Shown: positions 20,129-29,780, counted from the first letter of the stretch. The stretch is 64,000 bases of DNA from Mannheimia sp. USDA-ARS-USMARC-1261 (GCF_000521605.1 NZ_CP006942.1:1612001-1676000), one strand, 5' to 3'. A program made the numbers and translations. The notes: generated from the letters alone by a model not told the origin.

Positions 20129-22066
20129 ATGATATTTTTTACAGATTTAATTTTAAAACGAGGACATTCCGTCCTGATTGAAAACAGCTCCGCCACCATT
20201 CATACGGGGCAGAAGGTAGGTTTGGTGGGTAAAAACGGGTGTGGAAAATCCTCTCTTTTTGCCTTACTTAAAAATGAGCTACAGCCTGAAGGCGGCGATG
20301 TTTCACTCCCAAAAAATTGGGCAATTTCGTGGGTAAATCAAGAAACACCTGCGTTAGATATTTCCTCTCTTGATTATGTGATTCAAGGTGATAGAGAATA
20401 CACAAAATTAATAGCAGAGCTTGATGAAGCGAATGCAAAAAATGACGGCAATCGCATTGCCACTATCCACTCCCATCTCGACACCATTGATGCGTGGACA
20501 ATTCAAGCCAGAGCTTCTACCTTGCTCAACGGCTTAGGCTTTAGCACCGAGCAATTACAACTGCCTGTGAAATCTTTCTCGGGCGGTTGGCGTATGCGTT
20601 TAAATCTCGCTCAAGCGTTGATTTGCCGTTCCGATTTATTGCTACTCGATGAACCAACCAACCACTTAGATTTAGATGCCGTGATTTGGCTCGAACGCTG
20701 GCTCACTAACTATCGTGGTACGTTATTACTGATTTCCCACGACCGTGATTTTCTTGATCCGATTATCGACCGAGTGATTCACATCGAACACCAAAAACTC
20801 AATGAATACACAGGCAATTACACCTCGTTTGAAATTCAGCGAGCAACTAAAATCGCACAACAAAATGCCGCTTATCAGCAACAACAACGAAAAGTTGCTC
20901 ATTTACAGAGCTTTATTGACCGTTTCAAAGCCAAAGCGACCAAAGCCAAACAGGCTCAAAGCCGTATTAAAGCATTGGAAAAAATGGAACTTATCGCCCC
21001 TGCGTACGCAGATTCACCGTTTGAATTTGAATTCCGCCCACCACTTGCCTTACCAAGCCCATTGCTGATGATGGAAAAAGTGAGTGCAGGTTACGCAGAT
21101 AAAACCGTGCTGGAATCGGTGAAATTGAATTTAGTGCCCGGCTCTCGAATTGGTTTGCTTGGCAGAAATGGGGCGGGTAAATCCACGCTGATTAAATTAC
21201 TGGCGGGCGAAATTCTTCCCCAAAATGGTGATGTACAACTGGCAAAAGGCGTTCAACTTGGCTATTTCGCCCAACACCAAGTGGATACCTTGCGTTTTGA
21301 TGAAAGCCCACTTTGGCATTTGCAGAAAATCGCACCGGAAAAAACTGAACAAGAATTGCGTAACTACTTGGGCGGCTTTGATTTTAAAGGCGATAAAGTC
21401 GTGCAAGCGGTACAATCCTTTTCGGGCGGTGAAAAAGCCCGTTTAGTTCTTGCCTTAATTGTGTGGCAACGCCCTAATCTTCTGCTATTGGACGAACCGA
21501 CTAACCATTTAGATTTAGAAATGCGACAAGCTCTTGTTGATGCTCTGACGTATTATGAAGGATCGCTGGTAGTGGTTTCGCACGACCGCCACTTGCTCCG
21601 CAGCACTGTGAACGAATTTTACTTGGTACACAATCACAAAGTGGAAGAATTTAAAGGCGATTTAGACGATTATCAAAAATGGTTGAACGAGCAAAATGCC
21701 TTAGCGAATGAGCCGAAATCGGTACTTGCAAAAAATTCGGAAAATGCAACCGCTTGTGAGCCGACAGCCAATGAAAACAGTGCGGCAAACCGCAAAGAGC
21801 AAAAGCGTTTAGAAGCCGAACTCCGCCAACAAACCGCCCCGCTGCGTAAAAAAATCACGCAGTTGGAAAAAGAATTGGAAAAAGCCTCTGAAAAACTGAA
21901 TAAGCTAGAAGAAATGCTTGGCGATAGCCAGCTCTACGAGGCAGAAAATAAAGCCAAACTCACCGAAACTCTTGCTCAACAAGTTGATACTAAAAAACAG
22001 GTGGAGGAAATTGAAATGCAGTGGTTGGAGGCACAGGAAGAGTTGGAAGGGATGTTGGCAGACTAA
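20129..22066 (+). CDS. yheS: ABC-F family ATPase YheS
   Basis: 645 aa, a cytosolic ABC-F protein with two ATPase domains and no membrane part. ABC-F proteins act on ribosomes; YheS has a proposed role in relieving stalled translation. Walker A GLVGKNGCGKSSLF (about 30-43) and GLLGRNGAGKSTL; signatures SFSGGWRMRLNLAQ and SFSGGEKARLVLA; two LLLDEPTNHLDL Walker B motifs. A charged coiled coil ends the protein. The N-terminus MIFFTDLILKRG matches the family. No Shine-Dalgarno is visible: a USS core (ACCGCTTGT) ends 2 nt before the ATG. Confidence 0.94.
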   Translation: MIFFTDLILKRGHSVLIENSSATIHTGQKVGLVGKNGCGKSSLFALLKNELQPEGGDVSLPKNWAISWVNQETPALDISSLDYVIQGDREYTKLIAELDEANAKNDGNRIATIHSHLDTIDAWTIQARASTLLNGLGFSTEQLQLPVKSFSGGWRMRLNLAQALICRSDLLLLDEPTNHLDLDAVIWLERWLTNYRGTLLLISHDRDFLDPIIDRVIHIEHQKLNEYTGNYTSFEIQRATKIAQQNAAYQQQQRKVAHLQSFIDRFKAKATKAKQAQSRIKALEKMELIAPAYADSPFEFEFRPPLALPSPLLMMEKVSAGYADKTVLESVKLNLVPGSRIGLLGRNGAGKSTLIKLLAGEILPQNGDVQLAKGVQLGYFAQHQVDTLRFDESPLWHLQKIAPEKTEQELRNYLGGFDFKGDKVVQAVQSFSGGEKARLVLALIVWQRPNLLLLDEPTNHLDLEMRQALVDALTYYEGSLVVVSHDRHLLRSTVNEFYLVHNHKVEEFKGDLDDYQKWLNEQNALANEPKSVLAKNSENATACEPTANENSAANRKEQKRLEAELRQQTAPLRKKITQLEKELEKASEKLNKLEEMLGDSQLYEAENKAKLTETLAQQVDTKKQVEEIEMQWLEAQEELEGMLAD

Positions 22067-22128
22067 TGTTTTCCCTTTTACATTATAACTGGGTTAGGTA
22101 GACTAACCCAGCACACGGACAAATAGAA

Positions 22129-22515
22129 TTATCTTGAATTAGCTTCCTTTAATAATTTTTCAATTTCATCAGCTTTCTCAATGGTCATATCCATATATTT
22201 ATAGCTTGATGAAATTCCAGCCAAAGATCCGCCTTCATATTCCATAGCTGCCGCTTTCACACTTAAGTCTTTATATTTAATCCAAGCTCTTTGAGCTTCT
22301 TTAAATGCTTTGGAATGATTAGGGGAAAGGGTTTTCAGATACTGATTATAAACTTTATTTAAACGCTTCTCCTGACGGTTAGTTTCCTCAGAAATGCAAT
22401 TTGCCAGATCTACGTTATTAGATTCATTACTTCTACATTTAATAAATGTCGAAGAATAATTAACTTCTGCCGTAGCCATAGCTGGCAACATAATAAGTAG
22501 GGCATATTTTTTCAT
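22129..22515 (-). CDS. Secreted LprI/DUF1311-family protein
   Basis: 128 aa with a signal peptide (MKKYALLIMLPAMATAEV). The mature part has the LprI-type pattern: paired cysteines (FIKCRSNE and LANCISEE), NKVYNQYLKTL, and AFKEAQRAWIKYKD, where the RAWI...Y element is the family mark. Mycobacterial LprI inhibits lysozyme; a similar periplasmic role here is only inference. Single gene with AAGGAG before the ATG. Confidence 0.75.
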   Translation of the reverse strand: MKKYALLIMLPAMATAEVNYSSTFIKCRSNESNNVDLANCISEETNRQEKRLNKVYNQYLKTLSPNHSKAFKEAQRAWIKYKDLSVKAAAMEYEGGSLAGISSSYKYMDMTIEKADEIEKLLKEANSR

Positions 22516-22623
22516 AAAATCTCCTTAAAGTCGTGATTAAAACTTTTTGGATTTTACAATTGTTTTTTTTTTGCACAATATGCTATTTTTATACCCACCT
22601 AAATTTAGGTAAATTAGCTAAAC

Positions 22624-22656
22624 AAAAAGGCATTGAACCACAAACTCAATGCCTTT
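22624..22656 (-). terminator. Terminator of the GST gene
   Basis: AAAGGCATTGA pairs with TCAATGCCTTT around a 9-nt loop, and T residues follow on the minus strand. It is 19 bp after the GST stop. Confidence 0.75.
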
Positions 22657-22674
22657 ATTTTCAATGCAAGCTCT

Positions 22675-23295
22675 CTATACTCTCGGCTTGGTTTCAGCCA
22701 AAATACTGTATTTATTATTCATTTCTGCCGCCCAAGCGGTTAAATTTGGGTGATTTTTTGCAAGATCATAGCCGATTTTTTCTAAGCGGAACGCCCACCA
22801 GTCAATTAATGCAACTGCGGTTAATGTGCCTAAATTAAGCTCCATACCAAATTCTTGTATGGCTTCTTCTAAGTGTTGGAAAGTGCGGATATTTCTTTCC
22901 ATTAATTGTTCGTGGCGACTTACCCACCATTCATTTTCGGGGCGAACCATTTTTTCTTGGATAATGGTGTGCATTGTGTTTTCCATTATACCGTCTGCCA
23001 AATTATGCAAGGCTAATACCGCCCAGCGTGGTTTGCCCTCTTTTGGCAGTAAAGGCGTATTATTGCCTTTTTGGTCGAGATACTCGCTGATGAGCAAACT
23101 ACCGAATAACCAGCGTCCGCAATTACGTTGTAAAGCCGGAATACGCCCTAGCGGATTGTCTTGGTTGTGTGGTGAGTTTGGATCCATTGCGGCAGTTACC
23201 CGCAACATTTCCACTTTGTCATCAAGATGGTGATGTTTAATAACCGCAAGGGCTTTTCGAGCAAAAGGGCTTGTTGTTGAGTACCAAAGTTTCAT
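22675..23295 (-). CDS. Glutathione S-transferase family protein (YibF-like)
   Basis: 206 aa. The thioredoxin-fold N-terminal domain has the active-site region YSTTSPFARKALAV (about residues 5-18), DNPLGRIPAL with the cis-Pro, and LFGSLLISEYLD for the glutathione site. The alpha-helical C-terminal domain has LGTLTAVALIDWWAFR. TSPFARK places it near E. coli YibF. Substrate unknown. Confidence 0.85.
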   Translation of the reverse strand: MKLWYSTTSPFARKALAVIKHHHLDDKVEMLRVTAAMDPNSPHNQDNPLGRIPALQRNCGRWLFGSLLISEYLDQKGNNTPLLPKEGKPRWAVLALHNLADGIMENTMHTIIQEKMVRPENEWWVSRHEQLMERNIRTFQHLEEAIQEFGMELNLGTLTAVALIDWWAFRLEKIGYDLAKNHPNLTAWAAEMNNKYSILAETKPRV

Positions 23296-23326
23296 ACTGT
23301 TCTCCGTTTCTTTTTAGTAACATAAA

Positions 23327-23953
23327 TTAGCAAATTTTTTGCCAAAAATGACCGCTTGTAGGCTCTGCTTGAACACAGATATGCTCATTTTCATATTCAA
23401 ATTCAAGCTGGTAGGCGTGTAAATAAACCCTATCCGCCTCTGTGCCTGAATAAAGTTTATCGCCTAAAATCGGGCTACCTAAACTTTTCATTGCCACTCT
23501 TAGTTGGTGGGTTTTACCTGTTTTCGGTTGCAAAATAAAATGGCGAAGTGATGGCTCAAGCGAATTAGAGTTAAATTGTGTTACCGCTGGGTTCTCTTTA
23601 CTGTGGCATAATTTCCAAGCTCCATTACGGCTTTTTTCCATATCACCCACAATTTTCCCCTGCTTTTTCTTCGGTTTTTTATCGCTCAACGCCCAATAGG
23701 TTTTCTGAATTTTATGTTGTTCAAACAGATGATAAAACTTCGCTGCTGCTTCTTTATTTAACGCTAAAATTAACAAGCCGGAGGTGATTTTATCCAACCG
23801 ATGAACCAACCACACCTGCTCAACATTCAACTGGCGAGCTACCATTTCTGTTAAGCCGATTTCCGCTTCGTCTTTATGCACACTTAAACCATCAGGCTTA
23901 TTGATAATAATAAAATCGGGGTGCTGATAACAAATAGGCAATGTTAAGGTCAT
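23327..23953 (-). CDS. RluA-family RNA pseudouridine synthase (TIGR01621-like)
   Basis: 208 aa, without an S4 domain. The catalytic block VHRLDKITSGLLILALN lies near residues 50-66 with Asp54 as nucleophile; FIIINKPDGLSVHKD and KTGKTHQLRVAMKSLG are the other family motifs. Short Rlu-like proteins of this kind are found in Haemophilus and Vibrio, and the RNA target is not established. USS core next to the stop. Confidence 0.85.
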   Translation of the reverse strand: MTLTLPICYQHPDFIIINKPDGLSVHKDEAEIGLTEMVARQLNVEQVWLVHRLDKITSGLLILALNKEAAAKFYHLFEQHKIQKTYWALSDKKPKKKQGKIVGDMEKSRNGAWKLCHSKENPAVTQFNSNSLEPSLRHFILQPKTGKTHQLRVAMKSLGSPILGDKLYSGTEADRVYLHAYQLEFEYENEHICVQAEPTSGHFWQKIC

Positions 23954-24000
23954 TTTGCTATAATCTCATTTATTTTTAACTATTTTAGCAAGGAATTACG

Positions 24001-24660
24001 ATGGCTGTTACCATTTATTTAGTTCGACACGGCAGAACCGTTTGGAATATTGAAGGTAGATTGCAAGGCTCTGGCGACTCAGCCCTTGTGGAAGAAGGCA
24101 TTATTGGGGCAAAGAAAACTGGCATTGCGTTAAAAGATGTGCCTTTTACCGCTGCTTATTCCAGTATGCAAAAACGGGCTCAAGATACCGCAAACTACAT
24201 TTTAGCGGAAAATAAATTGAGTAATATCCCTCACTTTCATCATAAAGGGCTGAACGAATTTGATTTCGGTAGTTGGGAGGGAATGAAATCCCTTGATTTA
24301 CAAGAGAATGAAGAATATTGGGTAATGAAACGCACGCCGGCTGAATATCTCGCTAAAACAAACGGTGGCGAGCGGTTCGAACAACTTTATCAACGTGCTA
24401 CCCAAGCGTTTAATCAAATTGCTCAACTTCATCAAAATGATGGCAAAGTGTTGATTGTTTCACACGGAATGACCTTAACTCTGCTTACCGCTGTGTTAAA
24501 AGGCATTGCGTGGCAAGATTTTCGTAATGAAGAAAAACATAGTTTTATCATTAACACAGCGATTACCAAAGTGGAAGTGGATAATGGCAAAGTAACGGTC
24601 TTAGAGTTTAATAATATCGACCATTTGGATAATATTCCAACAAGCCAATATAAACGATAA
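24001..24660 (+). CDS. Histidine phosphatase (phosphoglycerate mutase-like)
   Basis: 219 aa. The phosphohistidine motif LVRHGRTVWN is at residues 7-16 (His10), followed by GRLQGSGDSALVEEG, with the second catalytic His in VLIVSHGMTLTLL near residue 154 and the Glu in LNEFDFGSWEGM near 90. It belongs to the GpmB/CobC branch. In these proteins the physiological substrate is often not phosphoglycerate, so I do not assign one. Confidence 0.85.
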   Translation: MAVTIYLVRHGRTVWNIEGRLQGSGDSALVEEGIIGAKKTGIALKDVPFTAAYSSMQKRAQDTANYILAENKLSNIPHFHHKGLNEFDFGSWEGMKSLDLQENEEYWVMKRTPAEYLAKTNGGERFEQLYQRATQAFNQIAQLHQNDGKVLIVSHGMTLTLLTAVLKGIAWQDFRNEEKHSFIINTAITKVEVDNGKVTVLEFNNIDHLDNIPTSQYKR

Positions 24661-24694
24661 TGTTAAGGGCGGAACATTGTCCGCCCTACAATTT

Positions 24695-25741
24695 CTAATC
24701 AGAAAATACTTTTTCTTTTGTTTCCGTTTTAGCAAACACTGTATTTTTCACTGACGTTAATAACTCTTGGCGAATAGCGGAAATTCTTGGTCGCTCATTA
24801 GCTTGAAAAGCAACTGGGCGACAAAATTCCATTGCTTTGATGCCAAGCCTTGCAGTGAGTAAACCCACGCCAATACCTTGTGCAGCACGGAGCGACAGTT
24901 TTGCCGTGAGGTTTTGCGAGAAGAAATCCATTCCTACATCGGTAGCGATTTCCGTTGCTCCGGCAAATACCATATTTTTTAACACCATTTTGAATAGTTT
25001 TAAGCGGCTGATGTAACCCAATTCCATTCCGTAGGCTTTGGTAATTTTATTCACTAAGGCAATATTTCTTGCTGCCATTAGTAATACATCAACGACGGCA
25101 AGTGGACTGACAGCCACAATAACCGCATTTTCTGCCGCATTACGGGAAATCATCTGCTTAACTTGTTTATCAATCGGCTTGAGTACATTTTCGCTGAAAA
25201 GATATAGCACCTCTTTGGCATTATAAGCCTCATTAAGCTGGCTTTTCCAACGTTGTTCGGCTTGAGCAATGGTCGGTAAATGATTGAGGTTATTTGCAAT
25301 ATCTTCACAAAATTTGACCGCTTGTTCGCCATCATTTGAGGGAAGTTGTTCCAATAAAAGCTGCTGACTGACTTGTTGATTTTTCTGATGATTACGCAGA
25401 TAAACCAATTTACGCCATTCAGAGACAATCACGCCCACACCGAACAAGCTAATAATAAAAAAGACTATTGAGAAAGCAAAATAGATCCACTCTTTTTGTT
25501 GGAAAGTATCGATTAACCATTGAATACTTTGAGCAATCACCGCCACGCCAAATAAGGCAAGCGTTGCAAGCAACACTCGAACCCAAAAGCGAGAAGGTTT
25601 TAGGCTTTCTTCAATAATCAGTTCTGCCTCAACAGCTTTAGCTTCTTCCTCAATAATTGAATTTTCAAGATCAAACTCTTGTTTAGGCTCAAAATACTCG
25701 GTTATTTTTAGCTCTTCTTCATTAAAAATTTGTTTACTCAT
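24695..25741 (-). CDS. ycjF: UPF0283 inner membrane protein YcjF (DUF697)
   Basis: 348 aa. Acidic cytosolic N-terminus, two transmembrane helices at about residues 55-77 and 84-106, then a DUF697 domain with NAVIVAVSPLAVVDVLLMAARN and the C-terminal GIGVGLLTARLGIKAMEFCRP. Function unknown. In E. coli it follows the GTPase gene ycjX; here the gene directly upstream, with no gap, is dusC, so the usual partner is not next to it. Confidence 0.88.
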   Translation of the reverse strand: MSKQIFNEEELKITEYFEPKQEFDLENSIIEEEAKAVEAELIIEESLKPSRFWVRVLLATLALFGVAVIAQSIQWLIDTFQQKEWIYFAFSIVFFIISLFGVGVIVSEWRKLVYLRNHQKNQQVSQQLLLEQLPSNDGEQAVKFCEDIANNLNHLPTIAQAEQRWKSQLNEAYNAKEVLYLFSENVLKPIDKQVKQMISRNAAENAVIVAVSPLAVVDVLLMAARNIALVNKITKAYGMELGYISRLKLFKMVLKNMVFAGATEIATDVGMDFFSQNLTAKLSLRAAQGIGVGLLTARLGIKAMEFCRPVAFQANERPRISAIRQELLTSVKNTVFAKTETKEKVFSD

Positions 25742-26692
25742 TTAGCCCACCGCCTTTTCAATATGTGCTTTTAGACCATCATAGCCGTGTTCAGTTTTCA
25801 AAATATCAAATAATTCGACTGCTTGTGGATATTCTTTATCCAAATAGCGTAACCATTGCTTTATACGGGCGACGTGGTAAAAACCTGTGTCAAACTGATT
25901 TTCCATCTGAACATACTTAAACAATAGTTGCAAAACCTCACTCCACGCCATTTTTAGCTCGTTATATTTCACAACCTTGCTCAAATTTGGCGTATTTAAT
26001 GCCCCTCTGCCAATCATCAAAGTATTGCAAGCGGTCATTTCTTGGCAATTTTTTGCAGATTCAAAATCCCAAATTTCGCCATTGGCAATAACAGGAATAG
26101 TTAAACGCTTTTGAATCTCACCAATCGCTTGCCAGTTAATACGTTCGGCACGATAGCCATCCGATTTTGTTCGCCCGTGTACAGTTATTTCATTCGCTCC
26201 GCCTTGCTGAACCGCATCGGCAATTTCAAAACATTGCTCGGCAGAATCCCAGCCCAAACGCACTTTTACAGACACAATCTGTTCATTTGGCACAGCTTCT
26301 CGCATTGCTTTTGTCGCTCGGTAAATTAAATCAGGATCTTTAAGTAGCGATGCCCCTCCATTACTACCATTTACCGTTTTAGATGGGCAACCACAGTTGA
26401 GATCTACTCCGTGCGAGCCCAGCTCAATCGCAAGTGATGCATTTTCAGCCAACCACTGGGGGTGTTGCCCTAAAATCTGCACTCGCACTGGCGTGCCGGA
26501 ATCCGTTAATCCGCCTTGATAAAGCTCCGGTGCTAAACGATAAAAAGCTTTTTTCGGTAATTTTTGATCCACAACCCGCACAAATTCAGAAATACAGAGA
26601 TCGTATTCATTCACAGAGGTTAAAAGGTTACGAACGAAAGGATCTAACACCCCCTGCATTGGGGCGAGAATAACTTTTGGAATTGAGTTCAT
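25742..26692 (-). CDS. dusC: tRNA-dihydrouridine(16) synthase DusC
   Basis: 316 aa flavoenzyme that reduces U16 in tRNA. It starts [20 protein letters not shown], the Dus FMN-binding start; [20 protein letters not shown] near residues 95-114 has the catalytic cysteine; VSVKVRLGW and [13 protein letters not shown] follow. Cys-Gly-Cys-Pro-Ser and length are typical of DusC. Its stop abuts the ycjF start. A USS core lies within the gene near 26030. Confidence 0.92.
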   Translation of the reverse strand: MNSIPKVILAPMQGVLDPFVRNLLTSVNEYDLCISEFVRVVDQKLPKKAFYRLAPELYQGGLTDSGTPVRVQILGQHPQWLAENASLAIELGSHGVDLNCGCPSKTVNGSNGGASLLKDPDLIYRATKAMREAVPNEQIVSVKVRLGWDSAEQCFEIADAVQQGGANEITVHGRTKSDGYRAERINWQAIGEIQKRLTIPVIANGEIWDFESAKNCQEMTACNTLMIGRGALNTPNLSKVVKYNELKMAWSEVLQLLFKYVQMENQFDTGFYHVARIKQWLRYLDKEYPQAVELFDILKTEHGYDGLKAHIEKAVG

Positions 26693-26708
26693 TAGTTAAA
26701 ATAAAATG

Positions 26709-26765
26709 ACAAGCGGTTGAATTTTATAAAAATTTTGCAAAAAATGTGTACATTCAACCGCTTGA
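26709..26765. repeat. Inverted uptake-signal pair between dusC and the YjdF-like gene
   Basis: ACAAGCGGT at 26709-26717 and ACCGCTTGA at 26757-26765 can pair around an AT-rich loop. They sit between two tandem genes, where the hairpin could act as a weak terminator. Confidence 0.6.
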
Positions 26766-26768
26766 AAG

Positions 26769-27404
26769 TTAAAAATGTCTATCGTGAATACGCAAATCAG
26801 GGCGAGTAATCACATAAATTATCAGAGCGGTAATTGCCCCTAAGGTATCGGCTAACATATCTTTTTGAGCATCCCAAATATCGCCTTGCGAGCCTAAAAA
26901 TTCAATACCTGCATTGCCACCTTCTATCACCGCATATTGCCACTCAATAATTTCATAGGCTGCCGCCACCGACATTATAAAAAATAGCGAGAAAAAGAGG
27001 GCAACGCCAAAGGTACATTTACGTTTACGCAATAACCATTCTGCCATTGGGTAGCTATAAAAACCGATAATATAATGTGCCACACGGTCAAAATGGTTAC
27101 GTTCTTCCCCTAAAAATTGTGTTAGAAATTGATTCGCCCAATCAAACGGCACATTGGCAAAAGTATATTTTGCCCCAATTAAATGCATAATTAACCAAAG
27201 CGACATTAGAAAATAAGCTAAGCCGCTAAACTGAAATTTTGGGTAAGTGATAATCAGCAAGCCGAATACGACAAAAATGGGGGCAACTTCCGCATACCAT
27301 ACCGCTCTATCTGTTGGATTAAAACCAGACCAAACAGCAATAACGGTAATAACTATAGCTAAAAACAGCGGAATGATATGCGAACGTGAATCCATTATTT
27401 CCAT
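26769..27404 (-). CDS. YjdF-like inner membrane protein (DUF2238)
   Basis: 211 aa (an ATG three codons in, at MDSRSH, is equally possible). About six hydrophobic segments. Typical DUF2238 elements are LIGAKYTFANVPFDW, RNHFDRVAHYIIGFYSYP with a conserved His/Asp cluster, YEIIEWQYAVI, and LGSQGDIWDAQKDMLADTLGA. Function unknown. Its 5' end overlaps the djlA stop by 10 bp, implying coupling. Confidence 0.85.
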   Translation of the reverse strand: MEIMDSRSHIIPLFLAIVITVIAVWSGFNPTDRAVWYAEVAPIFVVFGLLIITYPKFQFSGLAYFLMSLWLIMHLIGAKYTFANVPFDWANQFLTQFLGEERNHFDRVAHYIIGFYSYPMAEWLLRKRKCTFGVALFFSLFFIMSVAAAYEIIEWQYAVIEGGNAGIEFLGSQGDIWDAQKDMLADTLGAITALIIYVITRPDLRIHDRHF

Positions 27405-28267
27405 CCTTTTACTTTGCAGATGAGATCATAGGCGGATTGAATTTGTTGGGCTTTTTCTTTCGCTAATTCCATCATTTCATCAGGTAAACCTTTTGCTGCT
27501 AATTTATCCGGGTGATGTTCGTTCATTAGCTTGCGGTAAGCTCGCTTAACCGTATTTTGATCGTCTTGTGCCGTTACACCTAACACAGTATAAGCCGCTT
27601 CAATACTCGGTTTTGCCGGCTGTTGATAACCATATCCACCACCTTGAGAACTGTAGCCACTTTGCGACTGCTGATGATAGCTTCCACCTTGTTGGTAATA
27701 GCCCCCGGTGCGGAATTGTTGAGCTGCCATAATCATCGCGATCATTTGCTCAAATTGGAAACGAGACATTCCCATTGTTTCTGCAATCGTAAAGAGAATT
27801 TGTTGTTCGTTTGCATCCAATTCGCCATCTTGCAACGCCGCTTGCATTTGTACTTCAACAAAGAAACGCAGTAAATCGGTTCTTGCACCACAGGCTTCAC
27901 GAAACTCTTGAATAACTTGACGCAATGGGAAATTAGGCTCTTTACCTAAAGTGAAAGCCTCTTGAGCCAATTGTTGAGCTGCACCGTCTAATTTTAGGCG
28001 AGCCATTAATGCACGGGCTAATTCAATATCGGCTTCGGTTACACGACCTTTGGCTTTCGCAATATGTCCTAAGACTGCAAAGGTAGTTTGAGTGAAAAGC
28101 GATTGGCGAGTAAGGTTTTTACCAAAAGTACTTGAGCGTACTGTGCCTAAGGCATAGAGTTTTTTATCTGCCAAATGCCCAATAAATGCCCCTAATAGCC
28201 CACCAAATAGACCGTGAAAAATTTGGTAACCCAAAATAAAGCCAATTATTTTTCCAATAAATTGCAT
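27395..28267 (-). CDS. djlA: Co-chaperone DjlA
   Basis: 290 aa membrane-anchored J-protein that works with DnaK. One N-terminal transmembrane segment rich in glycine (IIGFILGYQIFHGLFGGLLG) like DjlA's dimerising helix; a TerB-like middle domain (VTEADIELARALMARL, DGELDANEQQILFTIAETMG); a Gln/Gly/Tyr-rich linker near residues 190-215; and a C-terminal J domain with YRKLMNEHHPDKLAAKG including the HPD motif. Confidence 0.95.
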   Translation of the reverse strand: MQFIGKIIGFILGYQIFHGLFGGLLGAFIGHLADKKLYALGTVRSSTFGKNLTRQSLFTQTTFAVLGHIAKAKGRVTEADIELARALMARLKLDGAAQQLAQEAFTLGKEPNFPLRQVIQEFREACGARTDLLRFFVEVQMQAALQDGELDANEQQILFTIAETMGMSRFQFEQMIAMIMAAQQFRTGGYYQQGGSYHQQSQSGYSSQGGGYGYQQPAKPSIEAAYTVLGVTAQDDQNTVKRAYRKLMNEHHPDKLAAKGLPDEMMELAKEKAQQIQSAYDLICKVKGWK

Positions 28268-28332
28268 TTTTTATCCTTTTCGTAAACTAAGTGGTGCTAT
28301 TCTAACAAAATTTATGGCAAAGATTAATGATT

Positions 28333-29214
28333 TCACTTTGCTTGCTTTTTCGTTAAAACGAACATAAACCAACTTGCTATAAAAATAATTGCATAACCTA
28401 GCCAGCTCCACACATCAGGGTATTGCTCAAAAAGTAGTGCTCCTAAAACCGCACTAAAGATTACTGATGCGTAGCTATAGATTGAGATATCTTTAGCAGC
28501 TGCGTATTTATATGCTGTAGTTACACAAAACTGTCCAACTGCTGACGCGATGCCCGCTAGAATTAAGTACACTAATTGCATAGAAGTCAGTGGTACATAA
28601 TCAATGGCGACAAAAGGTAATAATATCAAGGTCGAGAACGCAGAAAAAAAGAAAACAATGGTATTTGGCGATTCTAATTTTTCTGTTTTTGACAATAATC
28701 TCAAACATAAGTAGGCAATCGCGGCAAAAACAGAGCCAATAATACCAATTAAATAAGGGATAAATTGAATATCAAATGCAGGTTTAATAATAAAAAGTGC
28801 ACCAATAAAGGCAACAATACATAAGAGCCACTGTGCTATAGAAGCTTTTTCTTTCAAAAAGATAGCAGATAGAATAATCAAAATAAAAGAAGTTAGCTTG
28901 CCAATCATATCTACATCACTTAATACGAGATGATCTATGATATAAACACCAACTAAAATACCGATTAGACCAGTAACCGAACGACAAAGTAACAAAAGCC
29001 GATTTTCTTTATGCCCGAAGAATAATTGACGATTTTTCCAAACAATATAGCCGCTTATTAATGCCGTAATACTATTACGGAAAATGGCTTTTTCAGCTAC
29101 AGGCAATTCACCAGATAAGCGAAGAAATACTGCCATAGTAGCAAAGCTTAATGCCAATAAAAGTACACAAAATATAGCTTTAAATAACGGAGATAAGGCA
29201 TTCCAGAAATTCAT
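28333..29214 (-). CDS. DMT superfamily (EamA) transporter
   Basis: 293 aa with about ten hydrophobic helices and two EamA-type repeats: AIFRNSITALISGYIVW and the LTSFILIILSAIFLKEKA segment of the first half, and VGQFCVTTAYKYAAAKDISIYSY of the second. An integral inner membrane permease of the drug/metabolite type; substrate unknown. Single gene downstream of the tol-pal terminator. Confidence 0.85.
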   Translation of the reverse strand: MNFWNALSPLFKAIFCVLLLALSFATMAVFLRLSGELPVAEKAIFRNSITALISGYIVWKNRQLFFGHKENRLLLLCRSVTGLIGILVGVYIIDHLVLSDVDMIGKLTSFILIILSAIFLKEKASIAQWLLCIVAFIGALFIIKPAFDIQFIPYLIGIIGSVFAAIAYLCLRLLSKTEKLESPNTIVFFFSAFSTLILLPFVAIDYVPLTSMQLVYLILAGIASAVGQFCVTTAYKYAAAKDISIYSYASVIFSAVLGALLFEQYPDVWSWLGYAIIFIASWFMFVLTKKQAK

Positions 29215-29227
29215 AATATAGATATTT

Positions 29228-29258
29228 AAAAAAAGAAAGCCCTGATTATTCAGGGCTT
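29228..29258 (-). terminator. Terminator of the tol-pal operon
   Basis: AAGCCCTGA (29237-29245) and TCAGGGCTT (29250-29258) form a perfect 9-bp stem with a 4-nt loop, followed on the minus strand by TTCTTTTTTT. It lies 21 bp after the pal stop. Confidence 0.85.
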
Positions 29259-29279
29259 CATTTTAGAATCAACTAAGAA

Positions 29280-29753
29280 TTAGTATTCTAATACTGCACG
29301 ACGGTTTTTCGCGTAGTCAGATTCAGAATGACCTAATACAGCTGGTTTCTCTTCACCGTAAGAAACAGTTGAAGTATTGTTAGCACCTTTAGCTGCTAAG
29401 TAACCTTTAACTGCATCTGCACGACGTTGACCTAATGCGATGTTGTACTCTGGAGTACCACGCTCATCCGCGTGACCAGCAATAGTTACGTTACCTTGAG
29501 TTTTAGCTAATAATTGAGCGTGAGCGTCTAATAATTGACGGTATTCACCTTCAACTGCATAGCTATCAAAACCAAAGTATACTGTGTTGTATTGTGCTTT
29601 TAATTGCTCAGCTGTTAAACCACCGAATTCGCCTGCTGCATTCGCTGCTGCGTTTGCATTTGCGTTTGCTGCTGCATCATCAGATGAGCTGCTACATGCT
29701 GCTAATGCGAAAGCTGGTACTGCTACCATTAAAACTTTAGCAAATTTTTTCAT
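29280..29753 (-). CDS. pal: Peptidoglycan-associated lipoprotein Pal
   Basis: 157 aa lipoprotein with signal peptide and lipobox ALAAC (Cys20). A low-complexity Ala/Asn linker (about residues 27-43) precedes an OmpA-like domain: [34 protein letters not shown] with the diaminopimelate-binding Asp/Arg, and [20 protein letters not shown]. It ties the outer membrane to peptidoglycan and binds TolB. Last gene of the tol cluster. Confidence 0.97.
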   Translation of the reverse strand: MKKFAKVLMVAVPAFALAACSSSSDDAAANANANAAANAAGEFGGLTAEQLKAQYNTVYFGFDSYAVEGEYRQLLDAHAQLLAKTQGNVTIAGHADERGTPEYNIALGQRRADAVKGYLAAKGANNTSTVSYGEEKPAVLGHSESDYAKNRRAVLEY

Positions 29754-29780
29754 TTGTTGCTCCTAATTAGAGAAATATTA

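Noticed and set aside
22533-22838. Plus-strand ORF of 101 aa between the LprI-like and GST genes
   Set aside because: It runs through the GST terminator hairpin and into the antisense of the GST gene, and has no family features.
24665-24690. AGGGCGGA...TCCGCCCT hairpin between the phosphatase and ycjF as a sure terminator
   Set aside because: The stem is good, but there is no T tract on either strand; function is left open.
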